Notes: generated by a model from the sequence alone, not told the origin. A stretch of DNA of 64,000 nucleotides from Rhodothalassium salexigens DSM 2132 (GCF_004341375.1 NZ_SLXO01000002.1:248001-312000), one strand, 5' to 3'. Shown: positions 1-9,176, counted from the first letter of the stretch. Program-made: numbers and translations.

Positions 1-2
1 AC

Positions 3-92
3 CTGGTGGTGTTCCAGAATTCGTTCAATGCCTCGGCGCGGGTCTTGCAGTCGGTCCAGGACGCTTTCGACCAACTGCTGGCCGTGGTCTGA
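3..92 (+). CDS. flgK: FlgK C-terminal end (flagellar hook-associated protein 1), partial
   Basis: The window opens inside a reading frame whose last 29 residues include NSFNASARVLQSVQDAFDQL and end in LLAVV. This matches the conserved C-terminal helix of flagellar rod/hook/junction proteins (the 'Y-ASA-R-I---D---D-LL' pattern of FlgK). FlgK joins the hook to the filament outside the cell. The frame stops at TGA 90-92, 20 bp before flgL, and the flgK-flgL order is standard. The upstream part lies outside the window, so other members of the FlgE/FlgK family cannot be strictly excluded, but adjacency to flgL makes FlgK by far the best call. Confidence 0.8.
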   Translation: MVVFQNSFNASARVLQSVQDAFDQLLAVV

Positions 93-112
93 CGCCTTAG
101 GAGGGTTTCCCC

Positions 113-1012
113 ATGCGTATCACCAACGATTCCGACCTGCTGGTCCAACTGGCGCTGGCCAACCGCGACCGCGCCACGGAAAGCCAGTTGCAAGTGGGCT
201 CGGGCAAGAAGGCGCAGGACTTCAAGGGCCTGGCCGAAGACACCCAGACCGCGCTGTCGACGCGCAGCCTGTTGAGCCGCAACGAATCGTTGCAAGGCGC
301 CGTGTCGCGCGCGCGGGTCGACCTGAAGGCCACCGACACCCGGCTCAACACCGTCTACGAGATCGCTCAGGACCTGGTGAAGACGCTCAAGAACGCCGTC
401 GGCCAGGAGCGCGGCGACGGCTTGGAGGAAACCCTCGACAAGAGCTTCGAGCAGATCGTCGGCATCCTTAACGGCCGCCAGAACGACCTCTATATCTTCG
501 GCGGCACGCGCACCGACACCCCGCCGGTCAATGTCGCCACGCGGGCCGACCTGCAAGCCACCACCACGGCCAACGCGTTCGACAATTTCGGCCCCAGCCG
601 CGAGGCCCGCGTGGCCGACAATCTGACCGTCGAACTGGGCGTGCAAGCCGACGATGTAGCGCGCAACCTGTTCCAGGTGATCGAAAACATCACCAATGCC
701 GGCCCGTTCCCCGACGACAAGCTGTCGGCGGCCCAGATCGCCACCCTGACCACCGAGGTCGGCAATCTGGAAACCGCCACCCGCGATGTCGCCAACGCGC
801 AAACCGACAATGGACTCAACCTCAACCGGCTGAACGTGGCGAGCGATCAGTTGGAACAGGAGGCCATCGCGCTCGAACGCTTCAAGACCGAGGTCGAAGA
901 CGTCGACCCCGCCGAAGCCATCAACCGCCTGATGAATGACAAATTCGCGCTCGAAGCTTCCTATCGCTCGATCAGCCTGTTGCAACAGACAACTCTGTTG
1001 AACTTCATCTGA
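113..1012 (+). CDS. flgL: FlgL, flagellar hook-associated protein 3 (flagellin-like)
   Basis: A 299-residue protein of the flagellin/FlgL family. FlgL is the second hook-filament junction protein. It is exported by the flagellar type III system and assembles between FlgK and the filament. The N-terminus follows the flagellin D0/D1 pattern (MRITNDSDLL, then heptad-rich helices to about residue 110). The C-terminal helix ends ALEASYRSISLLQQTTLLNFI, the usual 'A--AS-----L-Q-SLL-F-' signature. A short hypervariable part lies in between. An AGGAGG-type Shine-Dalgarno sequence lies at 100-105, about 7 bases before the ATG. It follows flgK directly, so the two are probably co-transcribed. The length is normal for FlgL and short for a filament flagellin. 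Confidence 0.88.
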   Translation: MRITNDSDLLVQLALANRDRATESQLQVGSGKKAQDFKGLAEDTQTALSTRSLLSRNESLQGAVSRARVDLKATDTRLNTVYEIAQDLVKTLKNAVGQERGDGLEETLDKSFEQIVGILNGRQNDLYIFGGTRTDTPPVNVATRADLQATTTANAFDNFGPSREARVADNLTVELGVQADDVARNLFQVIENITNAGPFPDDKLSAAQIATLTTEVGNLETATRDVANAQTDNGLNLNRLNVASDQLEQEAIALERFKTEVEDVDPAEAINRLMNDKFALEASYRSISLLQQTTLLNFI

Positions 1013-1038
1013 TGGGCCGGCCCGCGCACAACAGAAAA

Positions 1039-1067
1039 TTGACCATTTTTAGTTTATAGCGTAATGA
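1039..1067 (+). promoter_or_regulatory. Predicted sigma70-type promoter of the epimerase gene
   Basis: In an AT-rich gap after flgL, TTGACC (1039-1044) and TAATGA (1062-1067) are separated by exactly 17 bases, a good match to the -35/-10 housekeeping arrangement. It lies about 33 bp before the ATG at 1100 and suggests the epimerase is transcribed independently of the flagellar genes. This is inference from sequence only. Confidence 0.55.
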
Positions 1068-1099
1068 TCGCCTGGGGAGATCAACCTTGAGGCGGTGGC

Positions 1100-2296
1100 A
1101 TGGCCCGACCGAGGCAACCCAGGCATGTTGCGTTGGTGGTCGGCACGCGCCCCGAGGCGATCAAGCTGGCGCCCGTCTGCCTGGCGCTCCGGCGGACCCG
1201 GCGGGTGGTGCCGATCATCGTGTGCACCGGCCAGCAGGCCGACCTGGCGCCGCGCACGCTGGCGGAGTTCGGGCTCCTGCCGACGCTGTCGCTGGCGCCC
1301 GACCTCCTCCACAGCCCGACCTTCGCGCGCACAAGCCGACTGGCGGGACGCCTGGCCACCGCGCTGCGCCGGCCGGCCGGTAAGCCCCTCGACCTGATTC
1401 TGGTGCAAGGCGACACATTGTCGGCGGTGGCCGGCGCCATGGCCGGACGCTGGCTTGAGGTGCCCGTGGGCCATGTGGAGGCCGGGCTGCGCAGCGGCGA
1501 CCCGTCCGACCCCTGGCCCGAAGAACAGAACCGCCGCGCCATCGCCAAGCTGGCCGTGCTGCACTTCGCACCCACCGTGCAGGCGTGGCGCAATCTGGTC
1601 GCCGAAGGCATACCTCAGGACCGCATCACGCTGACCGGCAACACCGGCATCGATGCGGTGCGTCTGGCGCGCAGTTGGACCCCCATGCTGGACACCGCCA
1701 CCGCCGGCCTGCTGAGCGGTCCGGCGCCGGTGCTCGCCACCGCGCACCGCCGCAACGGCTTCGGCCGCTTCCAGGGCGCCCTGGCCGAGGCGCTCAACCG
1801 CCTGGCCGGCCTGGGCGACACGGTGGTGTTCGTCACCCACACCAATCCGCGCGCCACCGACCCGGTGGCCGCCCGCCTGGCGCCCGCGGTGCAGATTCTG
1901 CCGCCCGCCGGCTTCGGCGCGTTTCAACGCCTGCTCGCCCACGCCGCCGCGGTGATCACGGACTCGGGCGGCCTGCAGGAAGAGGCGACGGTGCTGAGCC
2001 GGCCCGCGGTGGTCATCCGCGCGCGCACCGAACGGCCGGAAGCGATCGCCGCCGGCGCCCGGCTGGCCGCGCCCGACCCCGGCGCCATCGTCGCCCAGAC
2101 CCATGCCGCCCGGACCGACCCGCCGCGCCCGCGCGCGCGCTGGCTGTTCGGCGACGGCTATGCCGCCGACCGCGTCGCCCTGCGCATCGCCGATTTTCTG
2201 AATGCCCCGCGCACAGCGGTCGGCCCGGTGGCGACTGACCGATTGACGGCGGCGCCGCTGACGGGTGGCGCGATGGCAAGGCAGGTCATTGAATGA
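1100..2296 (+). CDS. UDP-N-acetylglucosamine 2-epimerase family protein (WecB/NeuC-like)
   Basis: 398 residues with the GT-B-fold non-hydrolysing UDP-GlcNAc 2-epimerase signature. This includes [14 protein letters not shown] near residue 10, the glycine-rich N-terminal motif. The acidic catalytic residues lie in [15 protein letters not shown] and PEEQNRR, and the conserved His in [16 protein letters not shown] segment ([10 protein letters not shown]) contacts UDP. The family interconverts UDP-GlcNAc and UDP-ManNAc for surface polysaccharides or nonulosonic acids. The gene follows flgK-flgL but has its own promoter candidate and no sugar-pathway neighbours, so its acceptor pathway is unknown. 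Flagellar glycosylation is a guess from position only. The 3' end overlaps the convergent nadK by 11 bp. Confidence 0.8.
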   Translation: MARPRQPRHVALVVGTRPEAIKLAPVCLALRRTRRVVPIIVCTGQQADLAPRTLAEFGLLPTLSLAPDLLHSPTFARTSRLAGRLATALRRPAGKPLDLILVQGDTLSAVAGAMAGRWLEVPVGHVEAGLRSGDPSDPWPEEQNRRAIAKLAVLHFAPTVQAWRNLVAEGIPQDRITLTGNTGIDAVRLARSWTPMLDTATAGLLSGPAPVLATAHRRNGFGRFQGALAEALNRLAGLGDTVVFVTHTNPRATDPVAARLAPAVQILPPAGFGAFQRLLAHAAAVITDSGGLQEEATVLSRPAVVIRARTERPEAIAAGARLAAPDPGAIVAQTHAARTDPPRPRARWLFGDGYAADRVALRIADFLNAPRTAVGPVATDRLTAAPLTGGAMARQVIE

Positions 2297-3068
2297 ACTG
2301 TTCCAGCAGAATCCGCTCGGCCAGATTGTGGTCGGGATCGAACATCAAGGTCAGCGAGATCGACCGGTCCTCGACCACCTCGACCGCATTGATGTCGCGC
2401 ACCTCCACATGGTCGGCGGTGGCGCTGACCGGGCGTTTGCGGCTTTCCCACAACTCCAGCCGCACCCGGGCGCCGCTGGGCAGCAGCGCTCCGCGCCAGC
2501 GGCGCGGGCGAAACGCGCTGATCGGCGTCAACGCGATCAGGTCCGAACCGATCGGCAGGATCGGCCCGTGTGCCGACAGATTGTAGGCCGTGCTGCCCGC
2601 CGGCGTGGCGACGATGATCCCGTCACAGGTCAATTCCTCCATCCGCACCTTGCCATCGATGGAGATGCGCAACTTGGCGGCCTGCCGGGTCTCGCGCAGC
2701 AGCGCCACCTCATTGATCGCCAGCGCTTCGGTGATCTGGCCCTGCTGGTCGACCGCATGCATCCGCAGCGGGTGCAACTGAAACGTATCGGCGCGCTGCA
2801 ACCGTTCGATCAGGCCGTGTTCCTGATACTCGTTCATCAGGAACCCCACGGTGCCCCGGTTCATACCGAACACCGGCCGATCCTGGCCCAGAAAACGGTG
2901 CAGGGTCTGCAACATGAAGCCGTCGCCACCGAGCGCCACGATGATCTCGGCCTGGTCCTCGGACACATGGTCGTAGCGTTGCTTGAGCGCCAATTCCGCC
3001 GCTTGGGCGTCTGGGGTGTCGCTGGCGATGATGGCGATCTTGGGCACTGGCGGCTCGGTGTCAGCCAT
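2286..3068 (-). CDS. nadK: NAD kinase
   Basis: About 260 residues. NAD kinase phosphorylates NAD to NADP with ATP or polyphosphate in the cytoplasm. Visible motifs are the GGDG nucleotide loop (about residues 47-50, [11 protein letters not shown]), the NE motif (NEVALLRET) and the glycine-rich [17 protein letters not shown] segment, which contains the serine/threonine-rich NAD site. The ATG at 3068 ([14 protein letters not shown]) begins just before the first beta strand, so I prefer it to a GTG at 3110 that would add 14 low-complexity Arg/Ala residues. No strong Shine-Dalgarno sequence is visible. It is a single-gene unit, convergent with and overlapping the epimerase gene. Confidence 0.92.
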   Translation of the reverse strand: MADTEPPVPKIAIIASDTPDAQAAELALKQRYDHVSEDQAEIIVALGGDGFMLQTLHRFLGQDRPVFGMNRGTVGFLMNEYQEHGLIERLQRADTFQLHPLRMHAVDQQGQITEALAINEVALLRETRQAAKLRISIDGKVRMEELTCDGIIVATPAGSTAYNLSAHGPILPIGSDLIALTPISAFRPRRWRGALLPSGARVRLELWESRKRPVSATADHVEVRDINAVEVVEDRSISLTLMFDPDHNLAERILLEQFIQ

Positions 3069-3261
3069 GATGCGCGCGCCCCTGGCCCTGGCCCTGGCGG
3101 CACCCGCCACGCGGGTATTTCGGGCTCGCGGTTATCGGCAAGGTCGCTCGTTGCAACAAAAAAATCATCTTAAGCATCCACTTTTACCTAAGTATTTCAT
3201 ACCCACTTCACGGACCGGCACCTATATTCTGGTTGGGTGGTTCGGTGGGCGGAGAGAGGAC

Positions 3262-3732
3262 ATGCGTACGACGCATTTCACGCCATTGTCGATGGCCGAG
3301 TTGTGGTCGGCCATGGACGCAAGCGAAATGCTGCTGACCGGCGGGCCGCGGCCGGTGGCGCCTTTGGCACGCCTCGACCGGCTTGGCCCTGGCCGGTTTG
3401 CGGTGGCGCTGCGGCCTTTGCCGGCCACGCCCGTAGACCTGACCGTTTCGGTTCAGGACCCGGGCCGGCGTATCTGGCTGACCGCCCGCCACCCGCTGCT
3501 GCGCACCCTGTTTCGGCGCGATCGGTTGACCGTGTTGATGGTGTTATCGCCTCTGTCCACCTGGGAAAGCCGGGTCGACCTGCGGCTGTGCCTACGGCCC
3601 AATGGCGTGCGCAGCGGGCTGGGCGCGCCAGTTTTGCGCTGGCTGATCCGCCGCGCGCTGGTGCGCTACATGAACGTGCTGGAACAGGGCGGCCCCCGCC
3701 TTCTTTACGGCCGCAGCAACGTGGCCGCCTAG
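3262..3732 (+). CDS. Hypothetical protein, 156 aa, PAS-like architecture possible
   Basis: An ATG at 3262 is preceded by GGAGAGAGGA, a good ribosome site. The protein is basic and soluble, with no signal peptide or membrane segment. It ends with two conserved-looking helices rich in Arg/Leu (LRWLIRRALVRYMNVLEQG). Rhodospirillales genomes often carry small PAS-like proteins of about this size with a 'W--R-G-R-P-R-D-DP' core, but I do not see that core clearly here, so I leave the function open. The upstream gap (3069-3261) is unusually AT-rich around 3160-3235, as expected for a promoter region, although no convincing -35/-10 pair stands out. Confidence 0.55.
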   Translation: MRTTHFTPLSMAELWSAMDASEMLLTGGPRPVAPLARLDRLGPGRFAVALRPLPATPVDLTVSVQDPGRRIWLTARHPLLRTLFRRDRLTVLMVLSPLSTWESRVDLRLCLRPNGVRSGLGAPVLRWLIRRALVRYMNVLEQGGPRLLYGRSNVAA

Positions 3733-3802
3733 ATCGTCGGCGCCCGCGCCCGATGCCACGCCCGCCCGATGCTGAGCCCGTCCGATCCCAAGCCCCGGCC
3801 GG

Positions 3803-4906
3803 TCACCCGCCGGTGACGCTCATATGGCGGCTGAGGGCCGGGGTGCGGTGCTCGGCATCGATGACGAAATCATGGCCCCACGGCTTGGCCGCCACCGCCG
3901 CTTCGATCGCCTGGCCCACCGCATCGTCATCGGCCGAGGCGCGCAAGGGCGCGCGCAGGTCCACGTGCGTCTCCTGGCCCAGACATTGGAACAACCGGCC
4001 GGTACAGGTCACCCGCACCCGGTTGCACCCGGCACAGAAATTCTGCGTCAACGGCGTGATGAAACCCAACCGGCCGCCGGTCTCGGCGATCCGTGCATAG
4101 CGGGCCGGCCCGCCGGTCCGGTCGGGAATATCGTCGAGCGTCCAGCGCGCCGCGATCTGCCGCCGCAGCGCGTCGAGCGGCAGGTAGCGCTCGGTCCGGT
4201 CGCCGGCCACGTCGCCGAGCGGCATGGTCTCGATCAGCGTCAGGTCGAAACCACGGTCGCCACAGAAGCCGATCAGCCGGTCGATGTCGCGCTCGGTCAC
4301 GCCGCGCAACGCCACCGTGTTGATCTTGACCCGCAGGCCCGCCGCCACCGCCGCGTCGAGCCCGGCCATGACCGCCGCCACGTCACCGCCCCGGGTCAGC
4401 GCCCGGTAGGTCTGGGGATCGAGCGTGTCGAGCGACACATTGATCCGCCGCACGCCGGCCCGCGCCAAGGGCCCGGCGAACGCGGCCAAGCGGCTGCCGT
4501 TGGTGGTCAGGGTCAACTCGTCGAGGCCGCCGCCGTCCAGATGCCGACCGAGCCGCTCGAACAGCCACACCACATTGCGCCTGACCAGCGGCTCGCCGCC
4601 GGTGATCCGCAACTGCCGCACCCCGCGCGCGACAAACAGCGACCCCAGCCGGTCCAGTTCTTCCAGCGTCAGCACCTCGGCCTTGGGCAGAAAGGTCATC
4701 TGCTCGGCCATGCAATAGACGCAGCGCAGGTCGCACCGGTCGGTCACCGACAGGCGCAGATAGCGGATCGTCCGGCCGAACCGATCAACCAGCGCCGGCC
4801 CGTCAACGGCTTTCGGTCCGCTTTCAGGTGGCGGCGCGGCGATCGGTGGCGGCACGGCGACCGGCGGCGGCACGGCGACCGGCGGCGGCGTGGCGTCGTC
4901 GGGCAT
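3803..4906 (-). CDS. moaA: GTP 3',8-cyclase MoaA (molybdenum cofactor biosynthesis)
   Basis: 367 residues. MoaA is a radical-SAM enzyme that rearranges GTP to 3',8-cyclo-GTP, the first step of molybdopterin synthesis. The radical-SAM cysteines C58, C62 and C65 lie in [13 protein letters not shown]. The second [4Fe-4S] cluster cysteines lie in [13 protein letters not shown]. The C-terminus ends in the conserved Gly-Gly needed for activity. The N-terminal ~40 residues are atypical: a Pro/Val/Ala hexapeptide (PPPVAV) is repeated three to four times before the catalytic domain starts at [13 protein letters not shown]. Start codons inside the repeat are not available, so the extension is probably translated. 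No other moa genes are in the window. Confidence 0.93.
   Translation of the reverse strand: MPDDATPPPVAVPPPVAVPPPIAAPPPESGPKAVDGPALVDRFGRTIRYLRLSVTDRCDLRCVYCMAEQMTFLPKAEVLTLEELDRLGSLFVARGVRQLRITGGEPLVRRNVVWLFERLGRHLDGGGLDELTLTTNGSRLAAFAGPLARAGVRRINVSLDTLDPQTYRALTRGGDVAAVMAGLDAAVAAGLRVKINTVALRGVTERDIDRLIGFCGDRGFDLTLIETMPLGDVAGDRTERYLPLDALRRQIAARWTLDDIPDRTGGPARYARIAETGGRLGFITPLTQNFCAGCNRVRVTCTGRLFQCLGQETHVDLRAPLRASADDDAVGQAIEAAVAAKPWGHDFVIDAEHRTPALSRHMSVTGG
4827..4898 (+). repeat. 18-bp tandem repeat inside the moaA N-terminus
   Basis: About four consecutive 18-bp units (4827-4844, 4845-4862, 4863-4880, 4881-4898) differ at a few positions and encode the [12 protein letters not shown] repeats on the minus strand. 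The unit length is a multiple of three, so copy-number change would keep the frame. Slippage is a likely origin. Confidence 0.8.
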
Positions 4907-5037
4907 AGGCGCTCTCCCTTCCCGGCCCCACTAGATCGGCGTCGGGTGCCGGCCGTCAAGGTCGCAACGGCTTCACAGGCCGCGCGCAATTAGTCACACT
5001 CTAAAAAGAACCACATCCGGGGAGAGGGAGACACATC

Positions 5038-5796
5038 ATGGCCACCGTCGCGGCAACCAAACCGGCCGAGACGCCGGACGAACAAACCCTGCGCGAGGAC
5101 CTGGCCGCCGCCTACCGCCTGGTGGCGCATTTCGGCTGGGACGAGTTGATCTTCACCCACCTGTCGGTGCGCATTCCGGGGCCCGACCACCAGTTTCTGA
5201 TCAACCCGCTGGGGCTTTTGTTCGAGGAGATCACCGCATCCAGTCTGGTCAAGATCGACCTTCAAGGCCGCCCGGTGGGCGACAACACCCAGCCGGTCAA
5301 CCCGGCCGGCTTCGTCATCCACAGCGCCGTCCATGCCGCGCGCGAAGACGCCCAGTGCGTCATGCACCTGCACACCGTGGCCGGCACGGCGGTCGCCGCC
5401 CAGCGCGACGGGCTGTTGCCACTGAGCCAAAACGCCCTGCTCGGCTGGGACGATCTGGCCTACCACGATTATGAGGGGCTGGCCGTCGAGACCGGCGAAA
5501 AGGAACGGTTGGTCGCCGATCTGGGCACGCACAATCTGATGATCCTGCGCAACCACGGCCTGCTGACCGTGGGTGCCACGGTGGCCGATGCGTTCGTGCG
5601 CCTGTTCATCCTTCAGCGGGCGTGCGAAATGCAGGTGGCGGCCCAAGCCGGCGGCGCGGACCTGATCCACCAAAGCGACGCCATGGGCCACAAGGTGGCG
5701 GCCCAGGGGCGGGCGGCGTTTGCCGCCGGCGCCGGGTTGAGCTGGGCGGCCCTGCGCCGCAAGCTCGACCGCCTGGACCCGGGCTACCGCGCCTGA
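5038..5796 (+). CDS. Class II aldolase/adducin family protein
   Basis: 252 residues of the class II aldolase/adducin head domain. The zinc-site histidines are visible in the MHLHT segment (CVMHLHTVAGTAV) and in the distal RNHGLLTVG motif. The upstream WDELIFTHLSVRIPG and NPLGLLFEEITASSLVKID segments are typical of the family's SLA2/adducin-like branch. Family members cleave or epimerise phosphorylated sugars (for example fuculose-1-phosphate or ribulose-5-phosphate), but many in Proteobacteria have unknown substrates, so no specific reaction can be given. A GGGGAGAGGGAG Shine-Dalgarno region precedes the ATG. It is a monocistronic unit between divergent moaA and the convergent DUF1476 gene. 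Confidence 0.82.
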   Translation: MATVAATKPAETPDEQTLREDLAAAYRLVAHFGWDELIFTHLSVRIPGPDHQFLINPLGLLFEEITASSLVKIDLQGRPVGDNTQPVNPAGFVIHSAVHAAREDAQCVMHLHTVAGTAVAAQRDGLLPLSQNALLGWDDLAYHDYEGLAVETGEKERLVADLGTHNLMILRNHGLLTVGATVADAFVRLFILQRACEMQVAAQAGGADLIHQSDAMGHKVAAQGRAAFAAGAGLSWAALRRKLDRLDPGYRA

Positions 5797-5878
5797 GCCA
5801 CAGCCGCGCCGGACCGGTCCAAAGCGGATCGGTCTCCGGGCGGACCGTCGCCGCCGAGGGCCTCCAGCCGCAGGGGAG

Positions 5879-5904
5879 CCGGCCGGAGGGGTAGCGCCGG
5901 CCGG
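5879..5904. terminator. GC-rich hairpin between convergent genes
   Basis: CCGGCCGG (5879-5886) and CCGGCCGG (5897-5904) form an 8-bp stem with a 10-base loop, placed between the aldolase stop and the stop of the DUF1476 gene. There is no T run, so it is not a classical intrinsic terminator. It may act as a bidirectional 3'-end structure. Confidence 0.35.
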
Positions 5905-5905
5905 A

Positions 5906-6232
5906 TCAGTCCTTGTCGATCATCACCTGACGCTTGGCCTCGTCGAACAGCTTTTCCAGTTGCAAGACCAGTTCGTCGCGACCGATCTTGACCTGCTGGC
6001 GCTCGAAATCGCCCAACACCTTGCGGATCACGTCCTCGTCGCCGGGCTCTTCAAAGTCAGCCTTGACCACCGACTTGGCGTATTCGACGGCCGACAGGCT
6101 GTCCATGCCCATCTTTTCGGCCGCCCACAGCCCCAAAAGCTTGTTGCGCCGGGCCAGCGCCTTGAACTTCAGCTCCTCGTCATGGACGAACTGGTTCTCG
6201 AATGCGGCTTCGCGATCGTTGAACGTGGTCAT
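5906..6232 (-). CDS. DUF1476 family protein (ATPase inhibitor zeta-subunit-like)
   Basis: 108 residues, almost entirely helical, beginning [20 protein letters not shown] and continuing [19 protein letters not shown]. This is the signature of the alphaproteobacterial DUF1476 family. In Paracoccus denitrificans the family member is the zeta subunit, which inhibits the F1-ATPase by blocking rotation. The length matches the family (about 104-110 aa). It stands alone, not beside atp genes, as is usual for this family. Whether this copy binds F1 or has another role cannot be told from sequence. Confidence 0.88.
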   Translation of the reverse strand: MTTFNDREAAFENQFVHDEELKFKALARRNKLLGLWAAEKMGMDSLSAVEYAKSVVKADFEEPGDEDVIRKVLGDFERQQVKIGRDELVLQLEKLFDEAKRQVMIDKD

Positions 6233-6515
6233 GGCAGCAACCTTTGTTGTGCGGGTCGTCTTTGTGCAGGCCGTCTTGATGGGCAGGCGGACGAACCGGC
6301 CGCCCCGATCGGCAGTGTCTTATGGAGCGTTTCTTAATCGGCCCGACGCAGCGGCACAAGACCATGCGCGGCCCGGCGCGATGCCAACTTCGCGATTGCC
6401 GCCGCGCGCCCCTTTCGATACTGTCGCGGCTTCCCGACCGGGCGGCCCGGTTTCGGTGCCCGTCGCCAGCCCGCCGCCCCGAGCAAGCCCCGAGACACGA
6501 AGGAGCCCATGGGCC

Positions 6516-7292
6516 ATGGCCCGGCGCACACGTTTGTATGAAGGCAAGGCCAAGATCCTTTACGAGGGTCCCGAGCCCGGCACGCTCATCCAGTATTTCA
6601 AAGACGACGCCACCGCCTTCAACGCCGAGAAAAAGGCGGAACTGAAGGGCAAGGGCGTGCTCAACAACCGGATTTCCGAGCACGTTTTCACCGCCCTCGA
6701 AGGCATCGGCATACCGACCCATTTCATCCGCAGCCTCAATATGCGCGAGCAGTTGGTGCGCGCGGTCGAGATCATCCCCATCGAGGTGGTGGTGCGCAAT
6801 GTCGCCGCCGGGTCGATGTGCAAGCGCCTCGGCCTGGAGGAAGGCACGCCGCTGCCCCGCTCGATCGTCGAATACTACTACAAATCGGACGAGTTGGGCG
6901 ACCCGATGGTCACCGAAGAGCATATCACCGCCTTCGGCTGGGCCTATCTGGACGAGATGGACGAGATCGTCGCCAGCAGCCTGCGCATCAATGACTTCCT
7001 GCTTGGCCTGTTCGCCGGCGTCGGCATCAAGCTGGTCGACTTCAAGCTGGAGTTCGGCCGCTTCTATGTGGACGACGACATGCGCATCATCCTGGCCGAC
7101 GAAATCAGCCCGGACAATTGCCGGCTGTGGGACATCAAGACCGGCGAGAAGCTGGACAAGGACCGCTTCCGTCGCGACCTGGGCGGCGAGATCGAAGCCT
7201 ATCAGGAGGTCGCCCGCCGCCTCGGCGTGCTGCCCTCGGCCGACATCCGCGAACTGGCCGCCCACCCCAAGGCCAAGCAGGCCGACAGCTAA
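6516..7292 (+). CDS. purC: Phosphoribosylaminoimidazole-succinocarboxamide synthase (SAICAR synthetase)
   Basis: 258 residues, the normal bacterial PurC length. It ligates aspartate to CAIR using ATP in de novo purine synthesis. Family motifs are [15 protein letters not shown] at the start, [20 protein letters not shown], the catalytic/aspartate region [18 protein letters not shown], and the metal/nucleotide segment [14 protein letters not shown]. The ATG at 6516 is chosen because the protein begins there by homology and GAAGGAG lies about 10 bases upstream. A nearby ATG at 6509 is out of frame. It is the first gene of a purC-purS-purQ run with short spacers. Confidence 0.95.
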   Translation: MARRTRLYEGKAKILYEGPEPGTLIQYFKDDATAFNAEKKAELKGKGVLNNRISEHVFTALEGIGIPTHFIRSLNMREQLVRAVEIIPIEVVVRNVAAGSMCKRLGLEEGTPLPRSIVEYYYKSDELGDPMVTEEHITAFGWAYLDEMDEIVASSLRINDFLLGLFAGVGIKLVDFKLEFGRFYVDDDMRIILADEISPDNCRLWDIKTGEKLDKDRFRRDLGGEIEAYQEVARRLGVLPSADIRELAAHPKAKQADS

Positions 7293-7322
7293 GCCCACGC
7301 CCAGAGACCCCGGAGACAGTAG

Positions 7323-7562
7323 ATGAAAGCGCGCGTCCATATCACCCTCAAGCCCGGCGTGCTCGACCCCGAGGGCAAGGCCATCGGCCGCGGCCTCGCC
7401 GCCCTTGGCTATGACGGCGTCGGCGAGGTCCGCCAGGGCAAGGTCGTCGAACTCGACCTGGCCGACACCGAGCCCCAAGCCGCGCGCGACCGGGTCGACG
7501 CCATGTGCCGCGACCTGCTCGCCAACACGGTGATCGAACGTTATGAGATCGAATTGATCTGA
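7323..7562 (+). CDS. purS: Phosphoribosylformylglycinamidine synthase subunit PurS
   Basis: 79 residues, typical of PurS, the small structural subunit that bridges PurL and PurQ in the three-protein FGAM synthase. The visible pattern is MKARVHITLKPGVLDPEGKA, a VRQGKVVEL strand and a C-terminal NTVIERYEIEL. It starts 30 bp after purC with a GGAGA ribosome site. Its presence agrees with a short-type PurL (about 755 aa) encoded downstream. Confidence 0.94.
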   Translation: MKARVHITLKPGVLDPEGKAIGRGLAALGYDGVGEVRQGKVVELDLADTEPQAARDRVDAMCRDLLANTVIERYEIELI

Positions 7563-7574
7563 GCCCGCGCCGCC

Positions 7575-7597
7575 GGCCGGTCGCCCGCCGACCGGCC
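7575..7597 (+). other. Stable hairpin between purS and purQ
   Basis: GGCCGGTCG (7575-7583) pairs perfectly with CGACCGGCC (7589-7597) across a 5-base loop, in the 93-bp purS-purQ gap. There is no T run afterwards, so mRNA processing or stabilisation is as likely as partial termination. Confidence 0.4.
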
Positions 7598-7655
7598 GCT
7601 TTCGCGCCCCCAATCTCTTTCGCGACCCCTCTTTCACGCCCCGAGGTCCGGCCCC

Positions 7656-8354
7656 ATGAAATCCGCCGTCATCGTCTTTCCCGGTTCCAACTGCGACCGC
7701 GACATGATGGTCGCGCTCGAAGCCGCCACCGGCCGCCCGCCGGTCGCCGTGTGGCACCGGGAGACCAGCCTGCCGGCCGACCTGGATCTGGTCGCCCTGC
7801 CCGGCGGCTTTTCCTATGGCGACTATCTGCGCAGCGGCGCCATCGCCGGCCGCTCGCCGGTGATGGCCGACGTCAAGGCGCGCGCCGAACGCGGCCTGCG
7901 CGTGCTCGGCGTGTGCAACGGCTTCCAGGTGCTGTGCGAAGCCGGCCTGTTGCCCGGCGCGCTGATGCGCAACACCGGCATCCACTTCGTCTGCCGCGAC
8001 GTCCACCTGCGGGTGGACAACGCCCGCACCGCGTTCACCAACGCCTATGGCCAGGGCCAGGTGATCCGGGGCCATGTGGCGCACCATGACGGCAATTACT
8101 TCTGCGACGACGACACCCTCACAGCCCTTGAGGACCAGGGCCGGGTGGCGTTTCGCTATTGCGCGGCCGACGGCGCCGTGACCCCGGACGCCAACCCCAA
8201 CGGCTCGCGCAACAACATCGCCGGCGTGCTCAACGCCGCCGGCAATGTGCTCGGCATGATGCCCCACCCCGAACGGCTGATCGCGCCCGAATTGGGCGGC
8301 ACCGACGGCCGCGGCGTGTTCGACAGCCTGGTCGCCGCCCTCGCCGACGCCTGA
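7656..8354 (+). CDS. purQ: Phosphoribosylformylglycinamidine synthase subunit PurQ (glutaminase)
   Basis: 232 residues, a class I glutamine amidotransferase that feeds ammonia to PurL. The nucleophile is the Cys in [19 protein letters not shown], the triad His-x-Glu lies in MMPHPERL near the C-terminus, and the protein opens with the family's [15 protein letters not shown] strand. The length equals canonical PurQ. It continues the pur operon. PurL does not follow directly but comes after an inserted lipoprotein gene. Confidence 0.95.
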   Translation: MKSAVIVFPGSNCDRDMMVALEAATGRPPVAVWHRETSLPADLDLVALPGGFSYGDYLRSGAIAGRSPVMADVKARAERGLRVLGVCNGFQVLCEAGLLPGALMRNTGIHFVCRDVHLRVDNARTAFTNAYGQGQVIRGHVAHHDGNYFCDDDTLTALEDQGRVAFRYCAADGAVTPDANPNGSRNNIAGVLNAAGNVLGMMPHPERLIAPELGGTDGRGVFDSLVAALADA

Positions 8355-8459
8355 TCCCCGCCGTCGACGCCGGCCCGAAACACTGCTACCCCTGGTTCTG
8401 CTGGTGTGACACCCCACATCCTGGCTAGAGTGATCGAGACCGATTCCATGGAGGCGGCA

Positions 8460-9176
8460 ATGGCGGGTGCGAGCAATCGATTTCAGGTATTTGGCGCAAG
8501 CCTGGCGCTGCTGGCGCTTGCCGGCTGCGCGGGCGCCCCGCACAGCGACCCCGGCGCACCACGCGTCGCCGCCGGCCCCGCCGTGGACGGCGTGCAATCC
8601 GGCCACGGCGCGGGCGCCATCGCCTATGTGACCGACACCGGCGCGCATAGCTACACGCTGCGCACTGCCGAGCCCGCAGCCGCCGCCGGCACCGCGCAGC
8701 CCTTCTATTACGTGGTCGGCGACACCGGCGCCCCGGCCGGACCGCTGTCCGCCGCCCCGAACAGCGCTGCCCTGACGCCGGGCCTGGCCGCCGCGCCGGC
8801 CGCCTCGGCCCGCTTCCAGGGCACGCGGATCGCCGGCGACCGGGTGACCGTGTTCCCCAACCAGGCGTTTGCCACCCCGCTGGTGACGCCGTTTGCCCAG
8901 CACCAGGCCCTGGGATACCGGGGATGGGGCCACCCAGCTTGGCGGCGCCATGGGGTCGGCTATGGCGCGCTGGTGCCTTATGCGGTGACCACCCCCGGCG
9001 TGCCGCTTGAATACAATACGGGCCAGGTGGACAGCCCCACCGGCCGGCTGGTGTTCGGCAGCCATAATCTGGCCGACCAGGGCATCCGGGGCGGCGGATT
9101 CGACGCCCATCTGCCCCCGCCCCAGGTCCATCTGGGCTTCGGCGTGGTGCCGGTTTCGCCGCTGTGGGGCTATTGA
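8460..9176 (+). CDS. Putative lipoprotein of unknown function inside the pur operon
   Basis: 238 residues. The N-terminus has a short charged region, a hydrophobic stretch (FGASLALLALAG) and a lipobox ending in Cys (LALAGC) about 22 residues from the start, so it is probably a lipid-anchored envelope protein. The mature part is rich in Ala/Pro/Gly with aromatic His-Pro-Trp-Arg-rich spots (YRGWGHPAWRRHGVGYG) and no known domain that I recognise. GGAGG at 8450-8454 sits 5 bases before ATG 8460, which decides the start over the in-frame ATG at 8448. It lies between purQ and purL on the same strand, with 105 and 161 bp gaps. A role in purine synthesis is unlikely. Confidence 0.68.
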   Translation: MAGASNRFQVFGASLALLALAGCAGAPHSDPGAPRVAAGPAVDGVQSGHGAGAIAYVTDTGAHSYTLRTAEPAAAAGTAQPFYYVVGDTGAPAGPLSAAPNSAALTPGLAAAPAASARFQGTRIAGDRVTVFPNQAFATPLVTPFAQHQALGYRGWGHPAWRRHGVGYGALVPYAVTTPGVPLEYNTGQVDSPTGRLVFGSHNLADQGIRGGGFDAHLPPPQVHLGFGVVPVSPLWGY

